DNA of 64,000 bases from Sva-07 sp963698435 (lineage in GTDB: Bacteria; Actinomycetota; Acidimicrobiia; Acidimicrobiales; Ilumatobacteraceae). The DNA lies in the NCBI GenBank assembly GCA_963698435.1, contig CAVOQV010000005.1:766617-830616 (forward strand). The letters run 5' to 3'. The position numbers were made by a program, and so were the translations under genes. How positions within the stretch are numbered: the stretch's first letter is position 1; each line of letters starts with the position of its first letter. This document shows, piece by piece, positions 50,082 to 61,929 of the stretch. The notes under the pieces were generated by a model. That model worked only from the letters and a program-made list of their open reading frames with translations, was not told the origin of the DNA and did no database searches.

Positions 50082-50782
50082 GATGCGCTCTCGCCTTCGT
50101 TCGCGGCCGCGTCGTTCGGGGTGTCGTCGTCCTGGACGGGCATCGGTTCGACATCGACGATGCCGGGCCACGGCTTGATCATGCGGGCGAGGAGCGGGAA
50201 GTCCTTGCGCAGCGGATGACCCTCGAAGTCGGTGGGCAGGTACATGTTGCGCAGATCGGGATGGCCGTTGAAGCCGATGCCGAACATCTCGTGGCACTCA
50301 CGCTCGTGCCAGTTGGCACCGGCGAACACCGTGGTCCACGAGTCGACGACGAGGTGGTCGTCGGGAACGTCGGCCTTGATCGTGACGCCGACGTGGCGGT
50401 CGAGGTCGACGAGGCGGGCGAACACCTGGAACCGGGTGTCGCCACCGGTGACACCCTGGCGGATCTCGGTGTCGGGCTCGACCGGCTCGGCGGTCGGGTC
50501 CTCCTCGCCCTTGCCGTACGGCGACGGCAGCCAGTCGAGGCCCGAGATGAACGAGAAGAAGGTGAAGCCGGCGGCCTTCAGCGCCTCGGCCGCTGCGCGC
50601 CACGAGTCGGTGTGGACCCGGATCCACAGATCGTCGTTGGGCGAGATGTGCGTGTCGACGATCCCGTCGCCGATGCGGCGGCGGAGGTCGTCGATGATGC
50701 CCTCACGAAGGCCGTCGCCCGGCAACGCCGGGGTCTCGTCGGTCACGGTGTCGGTGGCGCCGCCGTCACTCAATGGGTCCAC
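50078..50782 (-). CDS. nuoC: NADH-quinone oxidoreductase subunit C
   Basis: NuoC (30-kDa homologue) is a structural subunit of the connecting module. About 231-234 residues are coded, depending on whether a GTG at 50782 or a TTG at 50773 initiates. Both overlap the end of nuoB and neither has a clear ribosome binding site, so reinitiation from nuoB is likely. The signature GANWHERECHEMFGIGFNGHPDLRNMYLPTDFEGHPLRKDFPLL is near the C terminus. A Glu/Asp-rich insert (GEEDPTAEPVEPDTEIRQG) interrupts the N-terminal domain. Confidence 0.92.
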   Translation of the reverse strand: MDPLSDGGATDTVTDETPALPGDGLREGIIDDLRRRIGDGIVDTHISPNDDLWIRVHTDSWRAAAEALKAAGFTFFSFISGLDWLPSPYGKGEEDPTAEPVEPDTEIRQGVTGGDTRFQVFARLVDLDRHVGVTIKADVPDDHLVVDSWTTVFAGANWHERECHEMFGIGFNGHPDLRNMYLPTDFEGHPLRKDFPLLARMIKPWPGIVDVEPMPVQDDDTPNDAAANEGESAS

Positions 50783-51380
50783 CACCCACGACGATCGGCT
50801 CGCGTGCCGAATCGGTCGATTCGGACTGCGCCGACGCTGGAGCGCTCGCAGCGATCCGCTTGCGTTCACGAGTGGCCTGCTGCGAGGTGAACCCCTCGTC
50901 GCCGCGCCACTTCGCTGCCATGTCCTCGTTCTTGATGCGCTGCTGGAGCAGCACGACGCCTTCGAGGAGCGCTTCGGGGCGCGGCGGACAACCCGGGATG
51001 TAGACGTCGATCGGGATGATCTGGTCGACGCCCTTGGTGACCGAGTAGCTGTCCCAGTACGGGCCGCCGCAGTTGGCGCACGACCCCATCGAGATCGCGT
51101 ACTTGGGTTCGGGCATCTGCTCCCACAGCCGGCGCACGGCGGGCGCCATCTTGTCGGTGACGGTTCCCGAGATGCAGACGAAGTCGGCCTGGCGAGGGCT
51201 CGCCGGGAGCGGGATCACGCCGAGGCGCATCACGTCGTAGCGCGGCGAACCGAACGCCGCACCCATCTCGATCGCGCAACAGGCGAGGCCCCACTGGTAC
51301 ACCCACAGCGAGTACGAGCGACTCATGTTGAACAGCTTGGTCAGCGGGGCCGGCATGCGGCCCTTGTCGACGAGACCCAT
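50766..51380 (-). CDS. nuoB: NADH-quinone oxidoreductase subunit B
   Basis: NuoB binds cluster N2, the electron donor to quinone. I start it at MGLVDKGRMPAPLTKLFNMSRSYS (51380, 204 residues), with GGGAG upstream. The ligands are the adjacent Cys34-Cys35 (GLACCAIEMG), Cys101 (SMGSCANCGG) and Cys131 (IPGCPPRPEALLEG). The tail after residue 160 is Ser/Ala/Glu-rich and variable. It follows nuoA by 36 bases and overlaps nuoC. Confidence 0.96.
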   Translation of the reverse strand: MGLVDKGRMPAPLTKLFNMSRSYSLWVYQWGLACCAIEMGAAFGSPRYDVMRLGVIPLPASPRQADFVCISGTVTDKMAPAVRRLWEQMPEPKYAISMGSCANCGGPYWDSYSVTKGVDQIIPIDVYIPGCPPRPEALLEGVVLLQQRIKNEDMAAKWRGDEGFTSQQATRERKRIAASAPASAQSESTDSAREPIVVGGGPIE

Positions 51381-51416
51381 CTCAGCAGCTCCCTGTTCTC
51401 GTCGCACTCGGCTTCA

Positions 51417-51782
51417 TCAGACCCATCGCAGCAACCCGCGCTTCCAGGCGTACACCAGTCCGTCGAGCAGGAGCACGATGAACACGAGCATCACGATCAG
51501 GCCGAAGGTGCCGTACCGCTCGACGTTGGCGGCCCACGGGAACAGGAACACGGCCTCGACATCGAAGATCACGAACAGCAGGGCGAACACGTAGTAGCGG
51601 ATCTGGCTCTGGGACCACCCGATGCCGACGGGGTCGACACCGGATTCGTAGGCCACGCCCTTGTCGTAGTTGGGCTTGGTCGGGCGCACGAGCGCCGCGA
51701 GGCCGAGCAGGAGGCCACCGATCGCCAGTGCGGCCACGCCGAACCAGACGACGGTCAAGTAATCGCGCAGGAACACCGACAT
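51417..51782 (-). CDS. nuoA: NADH-quinone oxidoreductase subunit A
   Basis: NuoA is a three-helix membrane subunit next to the quinone tunnel. The 121-residue protein has KPNYDKGVAYESGVDPVGIGWSQSQIRYYVFALLFVIFDVEAVFLFPWA, containing the functional Cys/loop region equivalent (here Ser in YESGVDP, where mitochondrial ND3 has Cys) and the conserved Glu/Asp of FDVEAVFLFPWA. It is the first gene of the nuo operon. A TGATAAC -10-like box sits about 11 bases before the ATG and no ribosome binding site is seen, so the mRNA may be almost leaderless. Confidence 0.96.
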   Translation of the reverse strand: MSVFLRDYLTVVWFGVAALAIGGLLLGLAALVRPTKPNYDKGVAYESGVDPVGIGWSQSQIRYYVFALLFVIFDVEAVFLFPWAANVERYGTFGLIVMLVFIVLLLDGLVYAWKRGLLRWV

Positions 51783-51793
51783 CGGACCGAGAA

Positions 51794-51841
51794 GTTATCA
51801 GGGGCCGGGAAATCCCACCCAAATGTGGTCCCGCCCCTGAT
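51794..51841 (-). promoter_or_regulatory. Hairpin after the aquaporin gene overlapping a candidate nuo promoter
   Basis: ATCAGGGGC(C)GGGA and TCCCGCCCCTGAT form a 13-bp stem with one bulge across 51798-51841, suited to terminate the aquaporin transcript. On the minus strand TTGGGT-like (ACCCAA on plus, 51817-51822), a 17-base spacer and GATAAC (51799-51794) inside or beside the same hairpin could start nuo transcription about five bases before nuoA. The overlap of terminator and promoter is real in sequence; function is inferred. Confidence 0.45.
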
Positions 51842-51856
51842 CGCGTCGACGAGTGA

Positions 51857-52594
51857 TCAGAGCGACTCGCCGGCCTCGACCTCGGGCTCACCGAGCACCA
51901 TCCACAAGCCGCCGGCGAGGACGGCGCCGATCGCCGGAAAGACGATGAAGGCCCACACCTGTCCGAGCGCCCAGTCGCCCTGGAACACCGCGGTGGCGAG
52001 CGAGCGGGCCGGGTTGACCGAGGTGTTCGACACCGGGATCGCGATCAGGTGTACCAGCGTGAGCCCGAGCCCGGCGGCGATCGGCCCGAACCCGGTGGGG
52101 ACCCCCTTGATGCTGGTCGTGCCGAGCACGATCAAGACGAAGATCGCCGTGACGACGATCTCGATGATCGCCACCGAGAGCAATTCGAATCCGCCCGGCG
52201 AATGCGTCCCGTAACCGTTCGAGGCGAAGCCGGCGTCCTGGGCCCTCGACAGGTACCCCTCGGTGCCGCTGAGGGTCAGCGCGATGATGCCCGCGCCGAC
52301 GATGCCGCCGACGAACTGGGCGATGAAGTACGGGATCGACTTCGCAGGCTCGAGCTTCTTCGCCATCACCATGCCGATCGTGACCGCGGGGTTGATGTGG
52401 CACCCCGAGATGCGCCCGATCAGGTACGCCATGCAGAGCAGGCTGAACCCGAAGGCGATCGCCACACCGAGCGCGCCGACGTTGAGGTTCTCGTTGAACA
52501 GGCCGGTGGCGAAGATGGCGGTGCCCGGCCCGCCGATCACCAGTACTGCGGTGCCGAAGGCCTCGGCGATCGGAATCCGGATGTTGTCGTTCAT
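51857..52594 (-). CDS. aqpZ: Aquaporin (AqpZ-type water channel)
   Basis: The 245-residue protein is a six-helix MIP channel. The two half-helix signatures are CHINPAVT (NPA at residues 68-70) and TSVNPARS near residue 195, followed by the selectivity-filter Arg. NPAR with no Asp after it favours a water channel over a glycerol facilitator. MNDNIRIPIAEAFGTAVLVIGGPGTAIF is the typical start. It lies upstream of nuoA on the same strand, separated by a hairpin, and is divergent from the MFS gene at 52704. I see nothing linking it functionally to complex I. Confidence 0.93.
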   Translation of the reverse strand: MNDNIRIPIAEAFGTAVLVIGGPGTAIFATGLFNENLNVGALGVAIAFGFSLLCMAYLIGRISGCHINPAVTIGMVMAKKLEPAKSIPYFIAQFVGGIVGAGIIALTLSGTEGYLSRAQDAGFASNGYGTHSPGGFELLSVAIIEIVVTAIFVLIVLGTTSIKGVPTGFGPIAAGLGLTLVHLIAIPVSNTSVNPARSLATAVFQGDWALGQVWAFIVFPAIGAVLAGGLWMVLGEPEVEAGESL

Positions 52595-52703
52595 GTGGTC
52601 GTCCTCGATTCGGTCCGTGCGGTGGCGGAAGCCCCTCGGCCGATCGTAGACCGGTCCGACCCTCGCACTCGGCGATCCGGAACGAGATGGCTAGGTTCAT
52701 CGG

Positions 52704-53885
52704 GTGGTCAACCGCCGCGCGCTGTTCCTGCTGATCCTGGGCGTGACCGGAACCGGAATCATGGGCAACACGCTGCTCGCACCGGCGGTCCCGAACATTC
52801 TCGACGAGTTCGGTGTCAGCGACAGCGGCGCAGGGCTGCTGATCGCGGCCACCTCGTTCCCCGGGATCTTCATGGCGCCGGTGATCGGGGTGCTGGCGGA
52901 CCGCCTCGGGCGCAGACGGGTGCTGGTCCCCTGCCTCGCGATGTTCGGTGTGTCGGGTGTCGCCGCGGCGTTGGCGCCGAGCTTCGCCTTCCTGATCGTC
53001 GCCCGGCTGGGCATGGGCGTCGGCGCGGCAGGGCTGATCAACCTGGCGGTCGTCCTGATCGGCGACTACTGGACGGGGCTGGACCGCACGCGGCTGATCG
53101 GCCGGAATGCGGCGTTCCTGACGGTCTGTCTGGCGATCCTGCCGCCCGTGGGCGGCTTGCTGACCGATCTCGTGAGTTGGCGCCTCGCGTTGGCACCGTA
53201 CGGGTTCGGGCTGGTCGTGGCGTTCGCGGCGTGGCGGATGCTCCCGGCCGGCAAGCCGGACACGACCGTGTCGATCAAGGACCAGTTGGCCGGGATCGGG
53301 CAGGTCGTCAGACGCCCGGAGGTCGTCGTCGTCCTGATCGGCGGCACCGTGTCGTTCATCATGATCTTCGGCGTGTTCCTGTCGACCCTGCCGATCCACC
53401 TCGAAGACCAGTTCGGCTTCAGCGCCTCGATGCGCGGGCTGTTTCTCGCGATCCCGGCGATTCCCTCGACGATCGTGGCGTTCAACGTGCAGCGGATCCG
53501 CGCCTACGTCGATCCGCGCCCGCTCCTCGTCGGATGCTCGTTGCTCTTCGCCGCCGGGTTCGCCCTGATCGGGGCGTCCGAAATCGCCGGGCTCGTCGCG
53601 CTCGGGTGCTTCGTCTACGGGGCGGGAGAAGGCGCCCTCTTCCCGACGCTGCAGGACCTCTCGGTCGAGTTGTCGCCACCCGAGCATCGTGGTGCGATCG
53701 TCGCCATCTACGTCGGGGCGGCCCGACTCGGACAGACGATCGGGCCGCTCGGAGCCGCGGCAGTGTTCGGCGCCACATCGACCTTCTGGGCGCTGCACCT
53801 CGGCGTCGGTCTGGCGATCGGGCTCGGCCTCATGTTCCTGTTCGCGCCGACGAGTGGCCGCTCCCCGGTCGTCGCCGCCGACTGA
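52704..53885 (+). CDS. MFS transporter
   Basis: This 393-residue protein has about 12 transmembrane helices. The MFS loop 2-3 motif is GVLADRLGRRRVLV near residue 65, and FIVARLGMGVGAAGLINLA is also typical of drug:H+ antiporter-type members. The start is GTG at 52704. The gene diverges from the aquaporin, with 109 bases between them, and converges on metH with three bases between stops. Substrate unknown; a proton-driven efflux role is an inference from family resemblance. Confidence 0.82.
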   Translation: MVNRRALFLLILGVTGTGIMGNTLLAPAVPNILDEFGVSDSGAGLLIAATSFPGIFMAPVIGVLADRLGRRRVLVPCLAMFGVSGVAAALAPSFAFLIVARLGMGVGAAGLINLAVVLIGDYWTGLDRTRLIGRNAAFLTVCLAILPPVGGLLTDLVSWRLALAPYGFGLVVAFAAWRMLPAGKPDTTVSIKDQLAGIGQVVRRPEVVVVLIGGTVSFIMIFGVFLSTLPIHLEDQFGFSASMRGLFLAIPAIPSTIVAFNVQRIRAYVDPRPLLVGCSLLFAAGFALIGASEIAGLVALGCFVYGAGEGALFPTLQDLSVELSPPEHRGAIVAIYVGAARLGQTIGPLGAAAVFGATSTFWALHLGVGLAIGLGLMFLFAPTSGRSPVVAAD

Positions 53886-53888
53886 GAT

Positions 53889-57577
<3,689 letters not shown>

Positions 57578-57581
<4 letters not shown>

Positions 57582-58573
57582 GCGACTTCTCTCTCGGCGT
57601 TCTCGGTCAGACGGAGCGTTCGGTTGGTGGCGAGCCACAGGGTGACGGTGAGGCCGTCCTGGCCGGCCGGGGGCGCGACATCGGTGATCGTCGAGCAGTC
57701 GAATCCGGCCTGGTCGAACCAGTCGGCGAGCTGTTGATGGGCGAAGCCCAGGCGGCGGTGGGCGGCGGCACGGAGGAAGTCGTGGCGGTGCGGTGCGAAG
57801 TCGACGACGAGCAGACGGCCTCTCGGCGCGACGAGCCGCGCCGCCTCGACGATGGCTCGGGACGGGTCGTCGAGATAGTGCAGCACCTGGTGGATCACGA
57901 CCAGGTCGAAGCTTGCAGCATCGAGCGGCGGGCTGTGCACGTCGCCCTGACGAAGCTCCCAGTTCGTGACACCGGCGCGTTCGAGATTGGCCCGGGCGAC
58001 CGACAGCATCGAGTGGCTGGTGTCGAGCCCGACGGATCGGTCGGCGCGGTCGGCGAGGAGCTGGAGGATGCGGCCCGTGCCGGTGCCGACGTCGAGCACG
58101 CGTCCCAGCGGTTGGTCGCCGACAGCGGCGACGATGGCGGCTTCGACGGTGCCGGCAGCGGCGTGCAGTGAGCGCTCTTCGTCCCAGATCGGTGCGATCT
58201 GCTCGAAGTACTCGCTCGCCGCCGTCGCCCGCCGGGAGCGCACTGCGTCGAGGCGCTGTACGTCGGCGACACGTGTCGCGTCCTCGGCATCGACCACGTC
58301 GAGCGCCGCGGCGACGAGCGAACGGTGAGCCGGCGAGTCGGCGAGGCGGAAGAACGCCCAGGTGCCTTCGCGGTGTTTCACGACGAGGCCGGCGTCGACG
58401 AGCAACTTGAGATGGCGCGACACCCGCGGTTGCGACTGGCCGAGGATCTCGGTCAGGTCGGTGACCGTCAGTTCGCCGTGACGCAGCACGGCGACGATGC
58501 GGAGCCGAGTCTCCTCGCCGATGGCGCGCAGGGCGTCGAGCGTCTGCTCGGAGGTGAGGCTGCCCGACGACAT
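57578..58573 (-). CDS. ArsR-type regulator fused to a SAM-dependent methyltransferase
   Basis: The 331-residue protein has an N-terminal winged-helix ArsR domain (residues about 8-95: LDALRAIGEETRLRIVAVLRHGELTVTDLTEILGQ, QPRVSRHLKLLVDAGLV). The class I methyltransferase domain has the SAM motif VLDVGTGTGRILQLLA and DLVVIHQVLHYLDDP. No arsenic-type Cys cluster is seen in the helix after the recognition helix. The stop overlaps metH's start, so it is coexpressed with methionine synthesis. Such fusions near SAM-cycle genes are known; sensing SAM or SAH is an inference. A -10-like TATACA (58588-58583) lies ten bases from the ATG. Confidence 0.88.
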
Positions 58574-58608
58574 CCGTCGAACTGTATAAGGATATCTGCA
58601 TGTTTACA
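58574..58608 (-). promoter_or_regulatory. AT-rich promoter/operator candidate of the ArsR-metH operon
   Basis: An island of A/T bases within otherwise 65-70% GC sequence lies between 58583 and 58608 and includes GGATATC and TATAC. On the minus strand TATACA could be a -10 box, implying a nearly leaderless ArsR mRNA. A dyad around GATATC may be the ArsR operator, which would mean autoregulation. The -35 region is weak and overlaps the end of the MFS gene at 58604. Confidence 0.4.
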
Positions 58609-59839
58609 AACCGATCAGGGCGTCCGACCGGTCGTGGTCACCCGCCCAGAGCAACAACACGAGTCCGATCACGCCGAAGACGAGCGAACCGATCACCATC
58701 GGCGTCACCGTGGCGTCGATCCGGGAGTCGATCACCGCGGCCAGCGCCGCTCCCCCTCCGAGCGACACCGCACCGAGCACGGCCGACGCCGTGCCTGCGA
58801 GGGCACCCATCGGCTCCAGCGCCAAGGTCGTGCACAGCGGGGTGATCACTGCGCCGAGCGCGTTGGTGATCGCCGCCCACATGAAGAACGTCCAGAACGA
58901 GGGCACGCCACCGGCCGCCGCGGTCACCGCGGCGCCGACCAGGCCGACGCCGACGAAGGCCACCGACACCCCGACGGCGACCCGACGCGAGCCGTACCGG
59001 TCGATCATCCGGCCGTTCGCCAGCAGCGCCGAGGCCATCACGACACCCGACGCCGCGAACCACAACGCGAACTGCGAGCCGCGGTCGTAGATGTCGTCGA
59101 TGATCGGCTGAGCACTCCCGAGCCAGATGAAGAATGCCGCACTGGCGAAGGTCTGCGCGCCGATGTGTCCGATCGTCACCCGGGTGGTGACGACCAGGCG
59201 CAAGGCGACGACGAGTGGACGGAGCTGCAGCGGACGTCGCCGGTCGGGGTCGAGGGTCTCACCGAATCGCAGTGCCCAGACGAACGCTGCCGCTGCCGCG
59301 ACGAGCGAGGCGGCGAACACGCCCTGCCACGGCGCCACGAGCAGGATGCCGGCGCCAATGATCGGCACGAAGATCGGCCCGAGCAGGAACACCGCCGTCA
59401 CGATCGTGATGATGCGCGCCATCCGATCGCCGTCGTAGAGGTCACGGGCGATCGCTTGACGGAGCACGAACGGCGCTGCAGCCCCGAGGCCCCACAGCAA
59501 CCGGCCGGCGAGCAGCACCTCGAGTGTCGGGGCGACCAGCGCAATGAGCACGCCGAGCGAGTAGAGCCCGATTCCGAACAGCACCGTGGGGCGCCGACCG
59601 AAGCGGTCGGACGCGACGCCGTAGACGAGCTGGCCGATCGCCATTCCGAGGAGGTAGACGGTGCCGACCACGCCGACGCTGACACCGCGGTCGGACATCC
59701 CGAAGGCAGCGTCGAGGTCGTCGAAGGCCGGAAGTGAGATGTCGACGCCGACCGCCAGCAGGACGCCGAGGTAGGCGAGATACGAGATCACCGAGGCGTC
59801 CGAGCGCGGACGTGGCGCGGTGGTCACGGGTACCGACAT
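58604..59839 (-). CDS. Bcr/CflA-type MFS drug efflux transporter
   Basis: The 411-residue product has 12 predicted helices. VDISLPAFDDLDAAFGMSDRGVSVGVVGTVYLLGMAIGQLVYGVASDRFGRRPTVL is the Bcr/CflA signature region with the conserved first-helix Asp and the loop 2-3 motif. A RLLWGLGAAAPFVLRQAIARDLYDGDRMAR segment matches motif C/D region of this group. Relatives export bicyclomycin, chloramphenicol or sulfonamides; the substrate here is not known. It ends 31 bases before the ArsR-metH operon and is divergent from the uridine phosphorylase gene. Confidence 0.88.
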   Translation of the reverse strand: MSVPVTTAPRPRSDASVISYLAYLGVLLAVGVDISLPAFDDLDAAFGMSDRGVSVGVVGTVYLLGMAIGQLVYGVASDRFGRRPTVLFGIGLYSLGVLIALVAPTLEVLLAGRLLWGLGAAAPFVLRQAIARDLYDGDRMARIITIVTAVFLLGPIFVPIIGAGILLVAPWQGVFAASLVAAAAAFVWALRFGETLDPDRRRPLQLRPLVVALRLVVTTRVTIGHIGAQTFASAAFFIWLGSAQPIIDDIYDRGSQFALWFAASGVVMASALLANGRMIDRYGSRRVAVGVSVAFVGVGLVGAAVTAAAGGVPSFWTFFMWAAITNALGAVITPLCTTLALEPMGALAGTASAVLGAVSLGGGAALAAVIDSRIDATVTPMVIGSLVFGVIGLVLLLWAGDHDRSDALIGL

Positions 59840-59906
59840 CGTCGGGCGAGGCTACGGGGACCAACGGCACTGCAGCCGCGAGCGGCCTGCCAGTAGCGTC
59901 GCTCCC

Positions 59907-60665
59907 ATGACAGCGGTGTTCCATCTCGGGTTGACGGCAGACATGTTGCAGGGCGCGACGTTGGCGATCGTGCCGGGTGACCCGGCGCGGGTCGAGCGGA
60001 TCGCCGCCACGATGGATCGCCACGAGTTCCTCGCGGCGCACCGGGAGTTCACGTCGTACCTCGGGTGGCTGGGTGACACCCCGGTGGTGGTGTGCTCGTC
60101 GGGCATCGGCGGACCGTCGGTGTCGATCGCCGTCGAGGAGTTGGCACAGCTCGGTGTGCGCACGTTCCTGCGCGTCGGCACCACCGGCGGCATCCAGCCC
60201 CAGCTGCAACCGGGCGACGTGATCGTGACGACCGGGGCGGTTCGACTCGATGGCGCGAGCCTGCACTTCGCGCCGATGGAGTTCCCTGCGGTGGCCGACT
60301 TCGGGTGCACGACGGCGCTGGTCGAAGCCGCTCGTGCCCTGGGTGTCGAGCCGCATGTGGGCATCACGGCGTCGTCGGACACCTTCTATCCCGGCCAGGA
60401 ACGCTACGACACCTTCTCCGGTCGCGTCACCCGAAGGTTCCAGGGGAGCCTCGAGGAATGGCAGGCGATGGGCGTGCTCAACTACGAGATGGAGTCCGCC
60501 ACGCTGTTCACGATGTGTGCGTCCTCAGGGCTGCGCGCCGGCTGCGTTGCCGGCGTGCTGGTGAACAGAACCCAACAGGAGACACCCGACGAGGAGACGG
60601 CGAAGCGGATCGAGTCGACCACGGTGTCGGTCGCGGTCGAAGCGGCGCGCCGCCTGCTCGGCTGA
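59907..60665 (+). CDS. udp: Uridine phosphorylase
   Basis: The enzyme cleaves uridine with phosphate to uracil and ribose-1-phosphate for pyrimidine salvage. From MTAVFHLGLTADMLQGATLAIVPGDPARVERIA (ATG at 59907) the product is 252 residues, matching E. coli Udp at about 253. Key motifs are the phosphate-binding GDPARV, RVGTTGGIQPQL, SDTFYPGQERYDT and VLNYEMESATLFTMC (ribose and base contacts). The open frame extends upstream to 59820 but overlaps the divergent MFS start. It is monocistronic. Confidence 0.93.
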   Translation: MTAVFHLGLTADMLQGATLAIVPGDPARVERIAATMDRHEFLAAHREFTSYLGWLGDTPVVVCSSGIGGPSVSIAVEELAQLGVRTFLRVGTTGGIQPQLQPGDVIVTTGAVRLDGASLHFAPMEFPAVADFGCTTALVEAARALGVEPHVGITASSDTFYPGQERYDTFSGRVTRRFQGSLEEWQAMGVLNYEMESATLFTMCASSGLRAGCVAGVLVNRTQQETPDEETAKRIESTTVSVAVEAARRLLG

Positions 60666-60692
60666 CGAGGTCCGGCGGCTGATCGACGGGAG

Positions 60693-61082
60693 CTACTTCG
60701 TGGACGAGATCGCGTCGTTGGCGGCGATGAACGCTCGGTAGAGGTCGAGCAGCGACTGCTTCTGGGTCTCGCTCAGCCGATCGTCGGTGGCGATCGCCGA
60801 CTCGGTCGACCGTTCGGCCACTGCGTCGTCGTGCCGGCCGAGGTAGGCGAGCAACTTGTCGGACGGCACGTTGAGCGCCTGGGCGAGACCGTTGAGGACA
60901 CGCACCGACGGCTCATGGAGGCCGCGTTCGAGTTGACTGAGATAGGCGTCGGACAGGTCGGCGAGGCGAGCGAGCTCACGTTGTGAGAGGTCCGCGATGC
61001 GACGTTGGCTCCTGATGAACTCGCCGAGCGCGTCGACACCGCGCTGCGATCGTGTCGCTCGTGCGTCCGGTCCGTCGGCCAT
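60693..61082 (-). CDS. XRE-family helix-turn-helix regulator
   Basis: The 129-residue protein has a Cro/CI HTH between about residues 19 and 75 (LGEFIRSQRRIADLSQRELARLADLSDAYLSQLERGLHEPSVRVLNGLAQALNV), followed by a short helical tail (DDRLSETQKQSLLDLYRAFIAAND). It lies 74 bases downstream of the HbhA/phasin-like gene on the same strand. In Mycobacterium tuberculosis an XRE regulator (Rv0474) also neighbours hbhA (Rv0475), so the pairing may be conserved; this is from recall. Confidence 0.85.
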   Translation of the reverse strand: MADGPDARATRSQRGVDALGEFIRSQRRIADLSQRELARLADLSDAYLSQLERGLHEPSVRVLNGLAQALNVPSDKLLAYLGRHDDAVAERSTESAIATDDRLSETQKQSLLDLYRAFIAANDAISSTK

Positions 61083-61156
61083 GGTGGATCAGCCTACGAC
61101 GACGGTGTCACCGGCATCGGGGGGTGAGCCGGTGACACGGTCGTCGCAGCGTTCGA

Positions 61157-61708
61157 TCACTTGGAGGCGGCGGCCTTCTTGGCGACCGACTTCTTGGCGA
61201 CGGTCTTGCGGGCAGGGCGCTTCTTCGCCGGGGCCTTCTTTGCCGCGGCCTTCTTGGCGGGGGCCTGCTTGGTGACGTTCTTCGCAGCGTCGGTGACGGT
61301 CTTGGTGGTGTCGGTGACCGTCCGGCTGGCGGTGTCGGCGACGTTCTTGGCCGTGGCAACGACCTTGTCGGAGGCGGCCTTGGCGTTGTCGGCCTTGATC
61401 ATCTCGACCACCCGGTGGTTCATGTCCCGATTGATCGAGACGGCACGCTCGACGAACTCGAGGTAGCGCTCGCCGGCGACGGTCGGGGTCGGGAAGCTGT
61501 CGGCAAAGGGCAGTTCGACCTTGATCTGGTCGGCGACGCGGTCGGCCGTGGTGACGGCGAAGTCGACGACGCGACGGTTGGTGTCGAGCACGGCGTCGAG
61601 AACCTGATCGCTGGTGGTCATGAACCGCTCACTGATGTCGTTGTCGTTGATGGCGTCGGTGACGCTGGTGGTGGTCTCGTTGGCGAACTTCGTGATCTGC
61701 TCGAACAT
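61157..61708 (-). CDS. HbhA/phasin-like protein with Lys/Ala-rich tail
   Basis: The 183-residue protein has a long amphipathic, coiled-coil-prone region (residues about 1-135, for example SDQVLDAVLDTNRRVVDFAVTTADRVADQ and YLEFVERAVSINRDMNHRVVEMIK). The C-terminal tail of about 40 residues is made of PAKK, AAKK and KKS units. This two-part build resembles mycobacterial heparin-binding haemagglutinin and, in its first part, polyhydroxyalkanoate phasins. Membrane, lipid-granule or nucleic-acid association is possible. The AAGGAG ribosome binding site is excellent. The XRE regulator gene follows. Confidence 0.78.
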   Translation of the reverse strand: MFEQITKFANETTTSVTDAINDNDISERFMTTSDQVLDAVLDTNRRVVDFAVTTADRVADQIKVELPFADSFPTPTVAGERYLEFVERAVSINRDMNHRVVEMIKADNAKAASDKVVATAKNVADTASRTVTDTTKTVTDAAKNVTKQAPAKKAAAKKAPAKKRPARKTVAKKSVAKKAAASK

Positions 61709-61792
61709 GTCGAACTCCTTCGTGAATCGGGTTGGTGGATTCCTGGGCTTGCGGCAGACCCAGCGAGTGCCCGATCTGCTTTTGTATCGCTA

Positions 61793-61820
61793 ACTATACT
61801 ACGCAATCCGTGATCCGCAA
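61793..61820 (-). promoter_or_regulatory. Candidate promoter of the HbhA/phasin-like gene
   Basis: On the minus strand TTGCGG (61820-61815), a 16-base spacer and TATAGT (61798-61793) form a good sigma-70 type promoter in a locally AT-rich patch. It would give a leader of about 78 bases. The remaining part of 61709-61929 shows no gene. Confidence 0.55.
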
Positions 61821-61929
61821 CGGGTGTGCGTGAAATATCTCGCATTCACTTCGGCCCTCGATCGGGCTGATCGCCGACATCTGAGCAACCCGGCGCGTCG
61901 ACGGCGCTCCGACGACCTAACGTTGCGCC

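Noticed and set aside
57582..58601. A longer N terminus for MetH reaching 58601
   Set aside because: The extension is Arg-rich shadow of the ArsR-methyltransferase gene; the conserved MetH start lies at 57581.
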